A stretch of 64,000 bases of DNA from Kitasatospora phosalacinea (lineage in GTDB: Bacteria > Actinomycetota > Actinomycetes > Streptomycetales > Streptomycetaceae). Both the position numbers and the translations under genes were made by a program. This document shows, piece after piece, positions 1 to 10,342 of this stretch. The notes below the pieces were generated by a model. That model was not told the DNA's origin and made no database searches. It worked only from the letters and a program-made list of their open reading frames with translations. Position 1 is the first letter of the stretch. Every line of letters starts with the position of its first letter. The stretch covers positions 1 to 64,000 of the forward strand of contig NZ_JNYE01000025.1 in the NCBI RefSeq assembly GCF_000717185.1, given 5' to 3'.

Positions 1-53
1 GCGCGGGCGGGGCGGGGCGGTGTGTCGCGGGGCGCGGGCGGGGCGGGGCGGTG
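1..53. repeat. 22-bp direct repeat, two copies
   Basis: A 22-bp GC-only block at 1-22 recurs exactly at 32-53, a 31-bp period. It lies just upstream of the first gene. No promoter is evident inside it, and the copy number to the left is cut by the window edge. Confidence 0.6.
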
Positions 54-67
54 CCTAGCGTGGGGGC

Positions 68-1069
68 ATGGCTGGAGCAGCGGTGGAACTGGAGGTCGGC
101 GGCCGGACGGTGCGGCTGTCGAACCCGGACAAGATCTACTACCCGGAGCCCGGGTACACGAAGCGGGACGTCGCCGAGTACTACCTGGCGGTCGCGCCGG
201 GGGTCCTGCGCGGGCTGCGCGGGCGGCCGACCACGCTGCAGCGCTTCCCGGACGGCGTGGACGGCGAGTCGTTCTACCAGAAGCGGGCGCCGAAGAACGT
301 CCCGGAGTGGCTGCCGACCGCGCGGATCGCCTTCCCGTCCGGGCGCACCGCGGACGAGGTCTGCCCGACCGAGGAGGCGGCCGTGCTGTGGGCGGCGAAC
401 CTCGGCTGCCTGACCTTCCACCCCTGGCCGGTGCGCCGCACGGACACCGAGCACCCGGACGAACTGCGCATCGACCTCGACCCGCAGCCCGGCACCGACT
501 TCTCCGACGCCGTCCGCGCCGCACTCCAACTGCGGCCGCTGCTAGAGGAGTTCGGGCTGACCGGCTGGCCGAAGACCTCCGGCGGCCGCGGCCTGCACGT
601 GTACGTGCCGATCGAGCCGCGCTGGACGTTCACCGAGTGCCGGCACGCCGTGATCGCGCTCGGCCGCGAGCTGGAGCACCGCTCCGGCGGCGAGGTCACC
701 ACCGCCTGGTGGAAGGAGGAGCGCGGCGCGCGGATCCTCGTCGACTACAACCAGATGGCCCGCGACCGCACCATCGCCTCCCCCTACTCGCTGCGGGCCC
801 GCCCGCGGGCCACCGCCTCCGCCCCGCTGCGCTGGGAGGAGCTGGAGCGGGTCTCCCCCGCCGACTTCACGCTGCGCACGCTGCCCGGACGGTTCGCCGA
901 ACTCGGCGACGTGCACGCCGGGATGGACGAGCAACGGGCCTCGCTGGACGGGGCGTTGGAGCTGTACGCGCACCAGGGCGCGGGCGACCTGCCCTACCCG
1001 CCGGACTTCCCGAAGATGCCGGGAGAGCCGTCCCGGGTGCAACCGAGCCGGGCCCGGAAGCGGGGCTGA
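68..1069 (+). CDS. Stand-alone LigD-type polymerase/primase domain protein
   Basis: The 333-residue protein matches the polymerase (AEP primase-like) domain of bacterial non-homologous end-joining LigD, without ligase or nuclease domains. Visible family signatures are the two metal-binding aspartates in I-D-L-D-P (D136, D138), the SGGRGLHVYVP nucleotide-binding strand (about 172-181) and a third acidic residue in LVDYNQ (D226). In end joining such proteins fill gaps with ribonucleotides and work with Ku and an ATP-dependent ligase, neither of which is in this window. The N-terminal NPDKIYYPE motif supports the ATG start. The basic C-terminal tail may bind DNA. Confidence 0.9.
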   Translation: MAGAAVELEVGGRTVRLSNPDKIYYPEPGYTKRDVAEYYLAVAPGVLRGLRGRPTTLQRFPDGVDGESFYQKRAPKNVPEWLPTARIAFPSGRTADEVCPTEEAAVLWAANLGCLTFHPWPVRRTDTEHPDELRIDLDPQPGTDFSDAVRAALQLRPLLEEFGLTGWPKTSGGRGLHVYVPIEPRWTFTECRHAVIALGRELEHRSGGEVTTAWWKEERGARILVDYNQMARDRTIASPYSLRARPRATASAPLRWEELERVSPADFTLRTLPGRFAELGDVHAGMDEQRASLDGALELYAHQGAGDLPYPPDFPKMPGEPSRVQPSRARKRG

Positions 1070-1155
1070 CGGAGCGGGACGGAGCGGGCTGGGCGGAGCG
1101 GGCTGGGCGGAGCGGGACGGAGCGGGCTGGGCGGGGCTGAGCTGGGCTGGGCGGA
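1070..1155. repeat. Imperfect 14-bp GC-rich tandem repeats after stop
   Basis: Directly after the stop codon of the polymerase gene are several imperfect copies of GGAGCGGGCTGGGC and GGAGCGGGAC. The block includes a second copy of the CGGGGCTGA sequence that forms the gene's own end. It holds no gene. Confidence 0.6.
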
Positions 1156-1245
1156 AAAGGCGTGGCCTCCGGCCCGGGCCGTCCGTAGCATGCGCGGGTC
1201 GGCCCGCCCCGCGTCCAGGGGCCCGTACCTGTCGGGGAGTTCGGG

Positions 1246-2724
1246 ATGTCTGCTCAGCGCCTCCGGTTGCCGCGTTCGGCGCCGTCCGCCGTCGGGGTGT
1301 CGTCCCGGGCGGTGGGCGCGCTGCTGGACCGGCTGGAGGAGCTGCCGGTCGAGTGCCACTCGCTGCTGGTGGTGCGCCGCGGGCAGGTCGTCGCGGAGGG
1401 CTGGTGGGCGCCGTACTCGGCCGAACGCCCGCACCTGCTCTACTCGTTGACGAAGTCGTTCACGGCCGTCGCGGTGGGGCTCGCGGTCGCCGACGGGCTG
1501 CTGGCCACGGACGACCTGGTGGTCGACCTGCTGCCCGAGCACGTCCCGGCCGACGCCCCGGAGCAGGCCCGCCGGATCACCGTCCACCACCTGCTGACGA
1601 TGACCGCCGGGCACGCCGGGGACAGCCTGGAGGAGGCCTGGCGGCGGGAGCCCGACGACCTGGTGCGGGGTTTCCTCGGCCTGCCGTTCGACGCGCCCGA
1701 GGGGACGCGGCACGTCTACGACAACTCGACCACCTTCCTGCTGGCCCGGATCGTGGAGCGGGTCACCGGCCGGGGCCTGCCGGAGTTCCTCGACGAGCGC
1801 CTGTTCGCCCCGATGGGCATCGACCACGCCGAGTGGGACCGGGTCCGCGGCGGCGCCGCGTTCGGCTTCCACGGGCTGCACCTGACCACCGAGGCGCTGG
1901 CCGCGTTCGGCGAGCTGCTGCGGCGCGGCGGCCGCTGGGGCGACCGGCAGCTCGTGCCGCGCGCGTGGGTCGAGCTCGCGACGCGCCGCCACGTCGCCTC
2001 CGAGTCGTTCATCTCGGGGGCGACGGACCCGGACTTCTCCTGCGGCTACGGCTACCAGTTCTGGCGCTCCCGGCACGGCTACCACGCGAACGGCGCCTAC
2101 GGGCAGCAGCTCGTGGTGGTGCCCGCGCACGAGCTCGTGGTCGCGGTGACCGCCGAGGGCGCGTCCCAGGCCGTGTTCGACGCCCTGTGGGAGTGCCTGC
2201 TGCCCGGCCTCGACCCGGTCGGCGGTTCGGACGGCGGCTCGGACGGCGGCTCGGACGGCCCTGAGGAGGACGCGGCCCTCGCCGAACGGCTGCGACGGCT
2301 GTCGCTGCCGCCGGTGCCGGGCCCGGCCGAGCCGGGGCGGACGGCCCGCGCGCGGGTGGACGCCACCGCCGAGGGGTCGGCCCTCCCGCACGGGACGGCA
2401 GCCGCCGTCGAACCGGCCGACGGCGGCTGGCGGGTCCGGCTCGGGCCGCTCCCGGACACCGGCGCCGTCCTCGACCTGGAGGTCGGCCACGGCAGTTGGC
2501 GGGAGAGCGCCCCGCTCGGCCGCCCGGTCGTCGCCGCCGGGGCCTGGCAGGACGGCTGCTTCCTCGCCGACCTGTACGTGATCACCACCCCGCACCGCGT
2601 CCGGCTGACCGTCGACCCGGCCACGGGCACGGCGACGGCGCAGTGGAGCACCCCGCCGCTGACCGGCCCCCGGCTGGAGCTGCACCTGCGCTCACCGCTA
2701 CTGACCCGGCCGGACGTCGCGTAG
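1246..2724 (+). CDS. Serine hydrolase, beta-lactamase/PBP class C family
   Basis: The 492-residue protein has the class C beta-lactamase/DD-peptidase fold signatures: the nucleophile motif S67-L-T-K70 and the Y158-D-N160 tyrosine motif. A downstream H-A-N-G-A-Y-G segment stands in the place of the KTG-like motif. The family hydrolyses esters or amides through an acyl-enzyme. Beyond the catalytic domain there is a linker of about 40 residues with tandem SDGG repeats (near residues 325-340) and a C-terminal beta-rich domain. No clear signal peptide is visible, so it is probably cytoplasmic. The ATG is preceded by GGGGAG. The substrate cannot be told. Confidence 0.85.
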   Translation: MSAQRLRLPRSAPSAVGVSSRAVGALLDRLEELPVECHSLLVVRRGQVVAEGWWAPYSAERPHLLYSLTKSFTAVAVGLAVADGLLATDDLVVDLLPEHVPADAPEQARRITVHHLLTMTAGHAGDSLEEAWRREPDDLVRGFLGLPFDAPEGTRHVYDNSTTFLLARIVERVTGRGLPEFLDERLFAPMGIDHAEWDRVRGGAAFGFHGLHLTTEALAAFGELLRRGGRWGDRQLVPRAWVELATRRHVASESFISGATDPDFSCGYGYQFWRSRHGYHANGAYGQQLVVVPAHELVVAVTAEGASQAVFDALWECLLPGLDPVGGSDGGSDGGSDGPEEDAALAERLRRLSLPPVPGPAEPGRTARARVDATAEGSALPHGTAAAVEPADGGWRVRLGPLPDTGAVLDLEVGHGSWRESAPLGRPVVAAGAWQDGCFLADLYVITTPHRVRLTVDPATGTATAQWSTPPLTGPRLELHLRSPLLTRPDVA

Positions 2725-2842
2725 CGCGGGCGAGCGGGCGGACGGTCGGACGAGCGGACGAGCGGACGAGCGGGGCGACTGCCCGTCGGACCGCCGCGGC
2801 GGCCGGGCGGACGGGGGGAACGGCCCGTGAGACGCTACGGAC

Positions 2843-3115
2843 GGACGGGCCACGGCTCCTCCCGGTCGAGCCACCAACGGACCGCGAAGCGGAACGCCAC
2901 GAGCAGCCGACCCGCACCCCGCCCCGCACCCCGCCCCGCCACGCCGACACGGCAGCCGGGCAGGCGGCGGGGAGAACAGCCCGCAAAGCGCCACGGGCAG
3001 ACGGGCCACGGCCCCTCCCGCTCAAGCCACCAACGGACCGCGGAGCGGAACGCCACGGACAGCCGACCCGCACCCCGCCCCGCCACGCCGACGCGGCAGC
3101 CGGGCAGGCGGCGGC
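2843..3115. repeat. Diverged tandem duplication in a decayed intergenic region
   Basis: The stretch 2725-3505 has no convincing gene. Inside it a block of about 120-130 bp at 2843-2974 is repeated with roughly 90% identity at 3000-3115. Each copy starts with GACGGGCCACGGC and ends with CGGCAGCCGGGCAGG. The first copy carries one extra 12-bp unit of CGCACCCCGCCC. It abuts a gene remnant and looks like decayed sequence amplified by slippage or unequal exchange. Confidence 0.7.
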
Positions 3116-3123
3116 GGTCGCGG

Positions 3124-3445
3124 TGGCGACGGCCAGTGGGTCGCGGGCGGGGCGGCCGAGGAGGTCGGTGAGGTCGGGGGTGGTGCGGGCGAGGAAGCCG
3201 TGGCGGATGCCGGTGGCGATCGAGGCGAGCATCGGGGGCTGGAACGGGAGGAGGCCGGGGGTCTCGTCGAGGAGGCGGCGCCGGTACTCGCCCAGGCCGA
3301 TGCCGCGGTGCGGGACCCCGAGCCGGTCGGCGACCCGGGCGGCCGTGACGGGCGGGCCGACCAGGTCGAGGGTCCGGCCGCGATGCGGGGCCATCGCCGG
3401 GGCCAGGGCGGCGTACGACCGGGAGCACCCGGGCCACGACGTCCG
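3124..3445 (-). pseudogene. C-terminal remnant of a NmrA-like NAD(P)-binding protein
   Basis: Read on the minus strand, about 90 codons encode HRGRTLDLVGP, then VTAARVADRLGV, a GEYRRRLL segment and a C-terminal TPDLTDLLGRPARDP. This order of motifs is typical of the C-terminal half of NmrA/SDR-like oxidoreductases. The N-terminal Rossmann half is absent. The matching upstream piece DVVARVL occurs in another frame near 3425-3445, so there is at least one frameshift as well. I read this as a decayed gene. An intact family member lies at 62094-62936. Confidence 0.6.
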
Positions 3446-3505
3446 CTGACGGGCGGGCGCGGCCCGGGACGGACGGGCGGGCGTGGCCCCGGACGGGCGG
3501 GCGGC

Positions 3506-4939
3506 TCAGGACGGCTGCGGGGAGCGGTCCTCGACGGGTGCGGGTGCGGGTGCGGACGCCGGGGCCGGGGCCGTCGGGCGGCGGACCAGGAGGACGACCA
3601 GGGCGGCGGCGAGCAGTCCGGCGGCTCCGGCGGTGAGGTAGACGTGGTCGAGGGCGGTGGCGTAGGCGTGGCGGGGGTCGGCGGGGCCCCGGTCGCGCAG
3701 GGTGTTCTGGAAGACGGTGCCGAGGACGGCGATGCCCAGGGCGAAGCCGAGCTGGCGGGCGGTGTTGAAGGCGCCGGAGGCCGTGCCGGCGCGTTCGCGC
3801 GGGACGGTGGCGAGGGCGGCGGACATCATCTGCGGGGTGGCCAGGCCGACGCCGGTCCCGGTGACCAGCAGGCCGGGCAGCAGGGCCGTCCAGCCGGAGC
3901 CGGGCGAGACCAGGACGAGCAGCAGGGTGCCGGTGCCGATCAGGACCAGGCCGAGTCCGATCGGCAGCCGCGGGGGTGCGCCGCGCAGCAGGCGGGTGCC
4001 GATCGGGGCGGTGACGAACGCGGCGGCGGCGAGCGGGCAGACGGCCAGTCCGGCGCTCAGCGGGCCGAGGTGCAGGACCTGTTGGAGCCACAGGCCGGTG
4101 TAGGTGAGCTGGGCGAAGGCGGCGGCGGTGAGCAGCAGTCCGGCGGCGGCGAGGCCGGTGAAGGCCGGGTTGCGCAGCAGGCGCAGGTCCAGCAGGGGGT
4201 GGGCGGTGCGGAGTTCGACGGCGGTGAAGGCGGCGAGGGCGAGGGCGGCCCCGGCGAGGGTGCCGAGCACCAGGGGGTCGCTCCAGCCGCGTTCGCCGCT
4301 CTCGATCAGGCCGTAGGTGAGGGCGGCGGCGAACAGGGTGAACGCGGTGGCGCCGGGCAGGTCGAAGCGTCCCGCGGCGGGGGCGGTGCGGTCGGGGGCG
4401 AGGCGGCGGGCGGTGAGCCAGCCGGCCAGGGCGGCGATCGGCAGGTTGACCAGGAAGACCGAGCGCCAGCCGAACTGCTGGGTGAGCAGCCCGCCGAGCA
4501 CCGGTCCGGCGGCGGCCGCGGCGCCGTTGACGGCGCCCCAGACGCCGAACGCGGTGCCCCGGTCGCGGCCCTGGTAGGCGGCGTTCAGCAGCGCGGTGGT
4601 GGAGGTCATCATGGCGGCGGCGCCGATGCCCTGGACGGCGCGGGCGGCGATCAGGGTGCCGGCGCCGGGGGCGAGCGTGCAGGCCAGCGAGGCGAGGCCG
4701 AAGACGGCGAGGCCGGCCAGGTAGAGGCGGCGGTGGCCGAGGCGGTCGCCGAGCGAGCCGAAGGCCATCAGCAGGGCGGCGAGGGTGAGGGCGTACACGT
4801 CGACCACCCACTGCAGGGCGGTGAAGGTGGAGTGCAGGTCCTCGGACATCTCGGGCAGCGCGGTGTTCACGATGCTGGTGTCGACCAGCAGCATGAACGC
4901 GCCGACGCAGATCGCCGTCAGGGGTGTCCACTTGCGCAC
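3506..4939 (-). CDS. MFS drug-efflux-type transporter (DHA2-like)
   Basis: The 477-residue, very hydrophobic protein carries MFS motif A (GSLGDRLGHRR, about 61-71) after the second helix. It also has the antiporter motif C region ending GPVLGGLL (about 136-152), and the first helix has the L-V-D-x-S-I-V-N-x-A-L-P signature of the EmrB/QacA group. Such proteins export small molecules by proton antiport. The gene is divergent from an Lrp-family regulator 119 bp away, a layout that often means local regulation. The tail is Ala/Pro-rich and disordered. The substrate is unknown. Confidence 0.92.
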   Translation of the reverse strand: MRKWTPLTAICVGAFMLLVDTSIVNTALPEMSEDLHSTFTALQWVVDVYALTLAALLMAFGSLGDRLGHRRLYLAGLAVFGLASLACTLAPGAGTLIAARAVQGIGAAAMMTSTTALLNAAYQGRDRGTAFGVWGAVNGAAAAAGPVLGGLLTQQFGWRSVFLVNLPIAALAGWLTARRLAPDRTAPAAGRFDLPGATAFTLFAAALTYGLIESGERGWSDPLVLGTLAGAALALAAFTAVELRTAHPLLDLRLLRNPAFTGLAAAGLLLTAAAFAQLTYTGLWLQQVLHLGPLSAGLAVCPLAAAAFVTAPIGTRLLRGAPPRLPIGLGLVLIGTGTLLLVLVSPGSGWTALLPGLLVTGTGVGLATPQMMSAALATVPRERAGTASGAFNTARQLGFALGIAVLGTVFQNTLRDRGPADPRHAYATALDHVYLTAGAAGLLAAALVVLLVRRPTAPAPASAPAPAPVEDRSPQPS

Positions 4940-5058
4940 GGGCGGGGCGTCCTTCCGGAGCGGGCTTCGCTTACCGCCGTACTCTGGCCCGTTGCCGCCG
5001 CTTTCCCCTAGCCGGTGCGGCGTTCCCGGTGGTTCTCGACACGGTCTAGGCTGGGGCG

Positions 5059-6057
5059 GTGGGATCCGACACGTACGATGCCGTCGACCGGCAGGTGGTG
5101 CACGCGTTGCAGTTGGCGCCGCGGGCCGCGTTCAGCAGGCTGGCGGCGGTGCTGGGGGTGTCCGACCAGACGGTGGCGCGCCGGTACGGGCGGCTGCGCG
5201 GGGCGGGGCTGATCCGGGTGCTGGGGCTGTCGGACCCGGAGCGGCTGGGCGAGGTGCGCTGGCAGTTGCGGGTGCGCTGTTCGCCGGACGCGGCGGGGGC
5301 GGTGGCGGCGGCGCTGGCCCGGCGGGAGGACACCGTGTGGGTGTCGCTGAACTCGGGCGGCACCGAGATCGCCTGCTCGACCCGGACGCCGCCGGACCGC
5401 GCGGACCACTCGCTGCTGCTCCAGCACCTGCCGCGCACCCCGAACGTGCTGGGGATGACGGCGCACTGCGTGCTGCACACCTTCTTCGGCGGGGCGCAGA
5501 GCCTGGCGGTCAAGTCGGGTGCGCTGAGCGCCGAGCAGGTCGCGGCGCTCACCGCGGCCGGCCCGCAGGTCGCCGAACCCGGCGCTCCCGTACCGGAGTT
5601 GGACGTGGCGGACCGTCGGCTGCTGGCGGTGCTGGCGGTGGACGGGCGGGCCCCGCTGGCCGAACTGGCCGCCGCCTGCGGGAAGTCGGAGAGCACGGTG
5701 CGGCGGCGCCTGGAGGAGCTGTCGGCCTCGGGGGTGCTGTACTTCGACCTGGACGTGGACTGGCGGATCTTCGGCCTGCGCACCCACACCTGGCTGTGGC
5801 TGAACGTGGTCCCGTCCGAACTCGCGTCCGCGGGTGCGGCGTTGGCCGACCACCCGGAGGTGGCGTACGCCTGCGCGACGACCGGTCCGAGCAACCTGCA
5901 CGCGGTGGTGATCACCCGGACCGCCCGGGAGCTGTACGGCTACCTGACCACCCGGGTGGCGGCGCTGCGCGGGGTGCAGCACCTGGAGACGGCGCCGACC
6001 ATCCGGATCGTCAAGGGCCCCGGCCCGCTGCCGCTGGCCGCCCCGCGGGACATCTGA
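5059..6057 (+). CDS. Lrp/AsnC family regulator with two HTH domains
   Basis: The 332-residue protein is a double-length Lrp/AsnC regulator. The first winged HTH is at about 7-54 and the second at about 181-229 (L-D-V-A-D-R-R-L-L then a KSESTVRRRLEEL recognition helix). Each is followed by a ligand-sensing ferredoxin-like region. The start is GTG at 5059. The divergent MFS gene is its most likely target. The 4940-5058 spacer shows no clean palindrome, so the operator cannot be named. Confidence 0.9.
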   Translation: MGSDTYDAVDRQVVHALQLAPRAAFSRLAAVLGVSDQTVARRYGRLRGAGLIRVLGLSDPERLGEVRWQLRVRCSPDAAGAVAAALARREDTVWVSLNSGGTEIACSTRTPPDRADHSLLLQHLPRTPNVLGMTAHCVLHTFFGGAQSLAVKSGALSAEQVAALTAAGPQVAEPGAPVPELDVADRRLLAVLAVDGRAPLAELAAACGKSESTVRRRLEELSASGVLYFDLDVDWRIFGLRTHTWLWLNVVPSELASAGAALADHPEVAYACATTGPSNLHAVVITRTARELYGYLTTRVAALRGVQHLETAPTIRIVKGPGPLPLAAPRDI

Positions 6058-6064
6058 CGTTCCG

Positions 6065-6412
6065 TCAGGCGGATTGCGGGATGCGGGCGGTGAGGTCGGC
6101 GAGGGCGTCGCGGGCGGTGGCGAGTTCGCCGATCCGGGCGTTCAGGTCGGCGAGTTGAGCGGTGAGCCGGTCACGGACGCAGGGGTGCAGTTCGCCGTCC
6201 TCGTAGCAGGGCATCAGTTCGCGGATGGTGCGGCTGGTGAGCCCGGCGGCGAGCAGCGCGCGGATCCGGCCGACCTCGACGGGCGCGTCGGCGCCGTACT
6301 CGCGGTGGCCGCCGGGAGTGCGGTGCGCGGTGAGCAGTTCCTGCTGCTCGTAGTAGCGCAGCAGCCGCACCGGGACGCCGGTGGCCCGGGACAGCTCGCC
6401 GATCCGCATCAT
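6065..6412 (-). CDS. MerR family transcriptional regulator
   Basis: A 115-residue protein begins MMRIGELSRATGVPVRLLRYYE, the canonical MerR winged-HTH, with the RYYE and GGHREY signatures. A short dimerisation coiled coil follows. The C-terminal effector region is small. Two cysteines, in CYEDGELHPC, could bind a metal or act as a redox sensor. A longer upstream reading is open, but family alignment puts the start at 6412 or 6409. It is divergent from a monooxygenase gene whose promoter has the long spacer that MerR proteins act on. Confidence 0.9.
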   Translation of the reverse strand: MMRIGELSRATGVPVRLLRYYEQQELLTAHRTPGGHREYGADAPVEVGRIRALLAAGLTSRTIRELMPCYEDGELHPCVRDRLTAQLADLNARIGELATARDALADLTARIPQSA

Positions 6413-6437
6413 GTGACCCACCCCACACCGCTCTGGC

Positions 6438-6469
6438 TTGAACCTCACACCGGTGTCACATCCTACGGT
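6438..6469 (+). promoter_or_regulatory. MerR-type promoter with 20-bp spacer and central dyad
   Basis: A -35 box TTGAAC (6438-6443) and a -10 box TACGGT (6464-6469) are 20 bp apart. The perfect palindrome ACACCGGTGT (6447-6456) sits in the spacer. Over-long spacers with an internal dyad are the hallmark of promoters activated by MerR proteins through DNA distortion. The predicted start site falls at about 6476, next to the ATG at 6477, so the transcript is probably leaderless. Confidence 0.65.
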
Positions 6470-6476
6470 TGCCGAC

Positions 6477-6836
6477 ATGACGACGAACCAGAACACGGAC
6501 GGTACGGACCGGAACGAGCCGGTGGCGCTCTACGGCTTCCTCACCCCGAAGGACGGACACCGGGAGCAACTGCGCGCACTGCTGGCCGAGTTGGTGGAGC
6601 CCTCGCGCGAGCACCCGGGCAGCCTGGTGTACCGGCTGCACGAGCAGGAGGACGGCCGGTTCTTCCTGTACGAGCTGTGGGCGAGCCGGGCGGAGCTGGC
6701 GGCGCACCACGGGACGGCCGTGCTGCAGGACGTGCTGGCGCGGCTCCCGGAGCACCTGGCGGGCGCCCCGGAAGCCTACGAGGGGTGGTTGGTGGGCGAG
6801 TCCGGGCCGGTCAGCTCCGCAGGAACTCGCGGTTGA
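6477..6836 (+). CDS. Antibiotic biosynthesis monooxygenase (ABM) family protein
   Basis: The 119-residue protein has the ABM ferredoxin-like fold pattern: [20 protein letters not shown], then [13 protein letters not shown], then [17 protein letters not shown]. Members are small cofactor-free quinone-forming oxygenases or have unknown stress roles. The ATG at 6477 lies 8 bp after a -10 box with no ribosome site, so it is probably a leaderless start. An upstream TTG at 6438 would place the start inside the promoter and is rejected. Its end overlaps sdhB tail to tail by 26 bp. Confidence 0.85.
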   Translation: MTTNQNTDGTDRNEPVALYGFLTPKDGHREQLRALLAELVEPSREHPGSLVYRLHEQEDGRFFLYELWASRAELAAHHGTAVLQDVLARLPEHLAGAPEAYEGWLVGESGPVSSAGTRG

Positions 6837-7535
6837 GGCGGGCGATGCCGCTGAGCGGGATGCCCTTGGGGCAGGCGGTGGCGCACTCGCCGGTGTTGGT
6901 GCAGCCGCCGAAGCCCTCCGCGTCCATGGTCTCCACCATGTTCCGCACCCGGGAGGCGCGTTCGGGGGCGCCCTGCGGGAGGACGTTGAGGTGGACGACC
7001 TTGGCGGCGGTGAAGAGCATCGCGGAGCCGTTGGGGCAGGCGGCGACGCAGGCCCCGCAGCCGATGCACTCGGCGTGCTCGAAGGCGAGGTCGGCGGCCT
7101 CCTTGGGGACGGGGGTGGCGTGCGCCTCGGGGGCGGAGCCGGTGGGGGCGGTGACGTAGCCGCCGGAGCCGATGATCCGGTCGAGGGCGGAGCGGTCGAC
7201 CACCAGGTCGCGGACGACGGGGAAGGCGCCGGCCCGCCAGGGTTCGACGTCGACGGTGTCGCCGTCGGTGAAGTGCCGCATGTGGAGCTGGCAGGTGGTG
7301 GTGCGTTCGGGGCCGTGGGCCTGGCCGTTGATGACCATGCCGCAGGCGCCGCAGATGCCTTCTCGGCAGTCGTGGTCGAAGGCGACGGGCCGCTCGCCGC
7401 GCAGGATGAGTTCCTCGTTGAGGGTGTCGAGCATCTCCAGGAAGGACATGTCCTCGCTGATCCCGGAGACCCGGTACTCGGTCATCTCGCCCGGGGTGTC
7501 CGGGCCTTGCTGGCGCCAGATGCGCAGGGTGAGGT

Positions 7536-7539
<4 letters not shown>
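6811..7539 (-). CDS. sdhB: Succinate dehydrogenase/fumarate reductase iron-sulfur subunit
   Basis: The 242-residue subunit transfers electrons from the flavoprotein to quinone. The plant-type [2Fe-2S] ligands are C58, C63, C66 and C83. The bacterial ferredoxin motif [12 protein letters not shown] gives C158, C161, C164 and C168. A third set, C213, C219 and C223 in [12 protein letters not shown], completes the [4Fe-4S] and [3Fe-4S] clusters. The GTG start overlaps the sdhA stop by 4 bp (GTGA), implying translational coupling. It is the last gene of sdhC-sdhA-sdhB. Confidence 0.96.
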
Positions 7540-9479
<1,940 letters not shown>

Positions 9480-9508
9480 TCCCGGGCTCCCGGTGGGGTG
9501 TTGGGGGT

Positions 9509-10258
9509 TCATCGGACCAGTCCGGCCATCACGGCCACCGGCACCGACAGGAACCCGGCGGTCAGCAGCAGCGCCAGCGCGTTCGCGCCGAGCTTCAACG
9601 CCCGGTCGCGGCGCGGGTTGTTGACGCCCAGGGTCTGCGCGGCGCTCCAGAAGCCGTGCCGCACGTGCAGGCCGAGCGCCAGCATCGCCAGGCAGTAGAC
9701 CGCGCCCGAGTACCAGGTGGAGAACGAGGCCACGATGTTCTGGTACGGGTGGCCCTCCTCGGCGGCCGGGTTCACCGTGAGGGTGGTCAGGTCGAGGATG
9801 TGCCAGACGACGAACAGCCCGAGGATCACCCCGCCCCAGCGCATCGTCCGGGTCGCGTACGTGGCCCGCTGCCGCCGGTGCGCGTACTTCACCGGGCGGG
9901 CCCGCAGGTCGCGGCGGGAGAGCTGGTAGGCGGCGGTGCCGTGGGCGAGCACGGCCGCGAGCAGGACCAGCCGGGCCAGCCAGAGGAACCAGCCGTGGTG
10001 CAGGAAGGGCTCGCCGATGGTGCGCAGCCAGTGCGCGTAGCCGTTGATGTCGTCCGGGCCGAAGAACACCTTGAGGTTGCCCAGCATGTGGGCGACCAGG
10101 TAGGCCAGCATCACCAGGCCGCTGACCGCCATCACGGCCTTCTTGCCGACGGAGCTGCGCCACAGCGACGCCGCGGAGGACGGGCGCCGGCCGGGGGCGG
10201 GGGTCCGGGGCGTCCGGGTCGCCTGGTTGGTCCGGTTGGTCCGGGTAGCAGAAGCCAT
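9509..10258 (-). CDS. sdhC: Succinate dehydrogenase cytochrome b membrane subunit
   Basis: This protein of about 249 residues is the single-polypeptide, five-helix membrane anchor of a type B enzyme (compare Bacillus SdhC or Wolinella FrdC). It has hydrophobic helices and histidines at helix ends ([43 protein letters not shown]) suited to bind two b hemes. No separate sdhD is present or needed. Starts at 10258 and 10264 are both possible and neither has a strong ribosome site. It is divergent from a LysR gene across a T-N11-A dyad. Confidence 0.92.
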   Translation of the reverse strand: MASATRTNRTNQATRTPRTPAPGRRPSSAASLWRSSVGKKAVMAVSGLVMLAYLVAHMLGNLKVFFGPDDINGYAHWLRTIGEPFLHHGWFLWLARLVLLAAVLAHGTAAYQLSRRDLRARPVKYAHRRQRATYATRTMRWGGVILGLFVVWHILDLTTLTVNPAAEEGHPYQNIVASFSTWYSGAVYCLAMLALGLHVRHGFWSAAQTLGVNNPRRDRALKLGANALALLLTAGFLSVPVAVMAGLVR

Positions 10259-10289
10259 GACCATGACCGTAGGCCGGGCGTGTCGCGGG

Positions 10290-10335
10290 TGTCCAAGACA
10301 TGGAAGTGCCGCTCACGATAGGCGCTGCCTATGAT
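10290..10335. promoter_or_regulatory. LysR operator with overlapping -10 in sdhC/lysR spacer
   Basis: ATAGGCGCTGCCTAT (10318-10332) is a perfect inverted repeat with 6-bp arms. It fits the LysR T-N11-A rule and resembles the OxyR-type ATAG-N7-CTAT pattern. A -10-like TATGAT (10330-10335) overlaps its right arm and points at the GTG at 10343, so the regulator would repress its own leaderless transcript. TGTCCAAGAC at 10290-10299 is a second likely contact; the same decamer precedes the other LysR gene at 36320. Confidence 0.6.
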
Positions 10336-10342
10336 GGCTGGT

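Noticed and set aside
3200..5011. Plus-strand Gly/Glu-rich open frame opposite the MFS gene
   Set aside because: Low-complexity Gly/Ala/Glu/Gln composition; antisense of a well-supported transporter.
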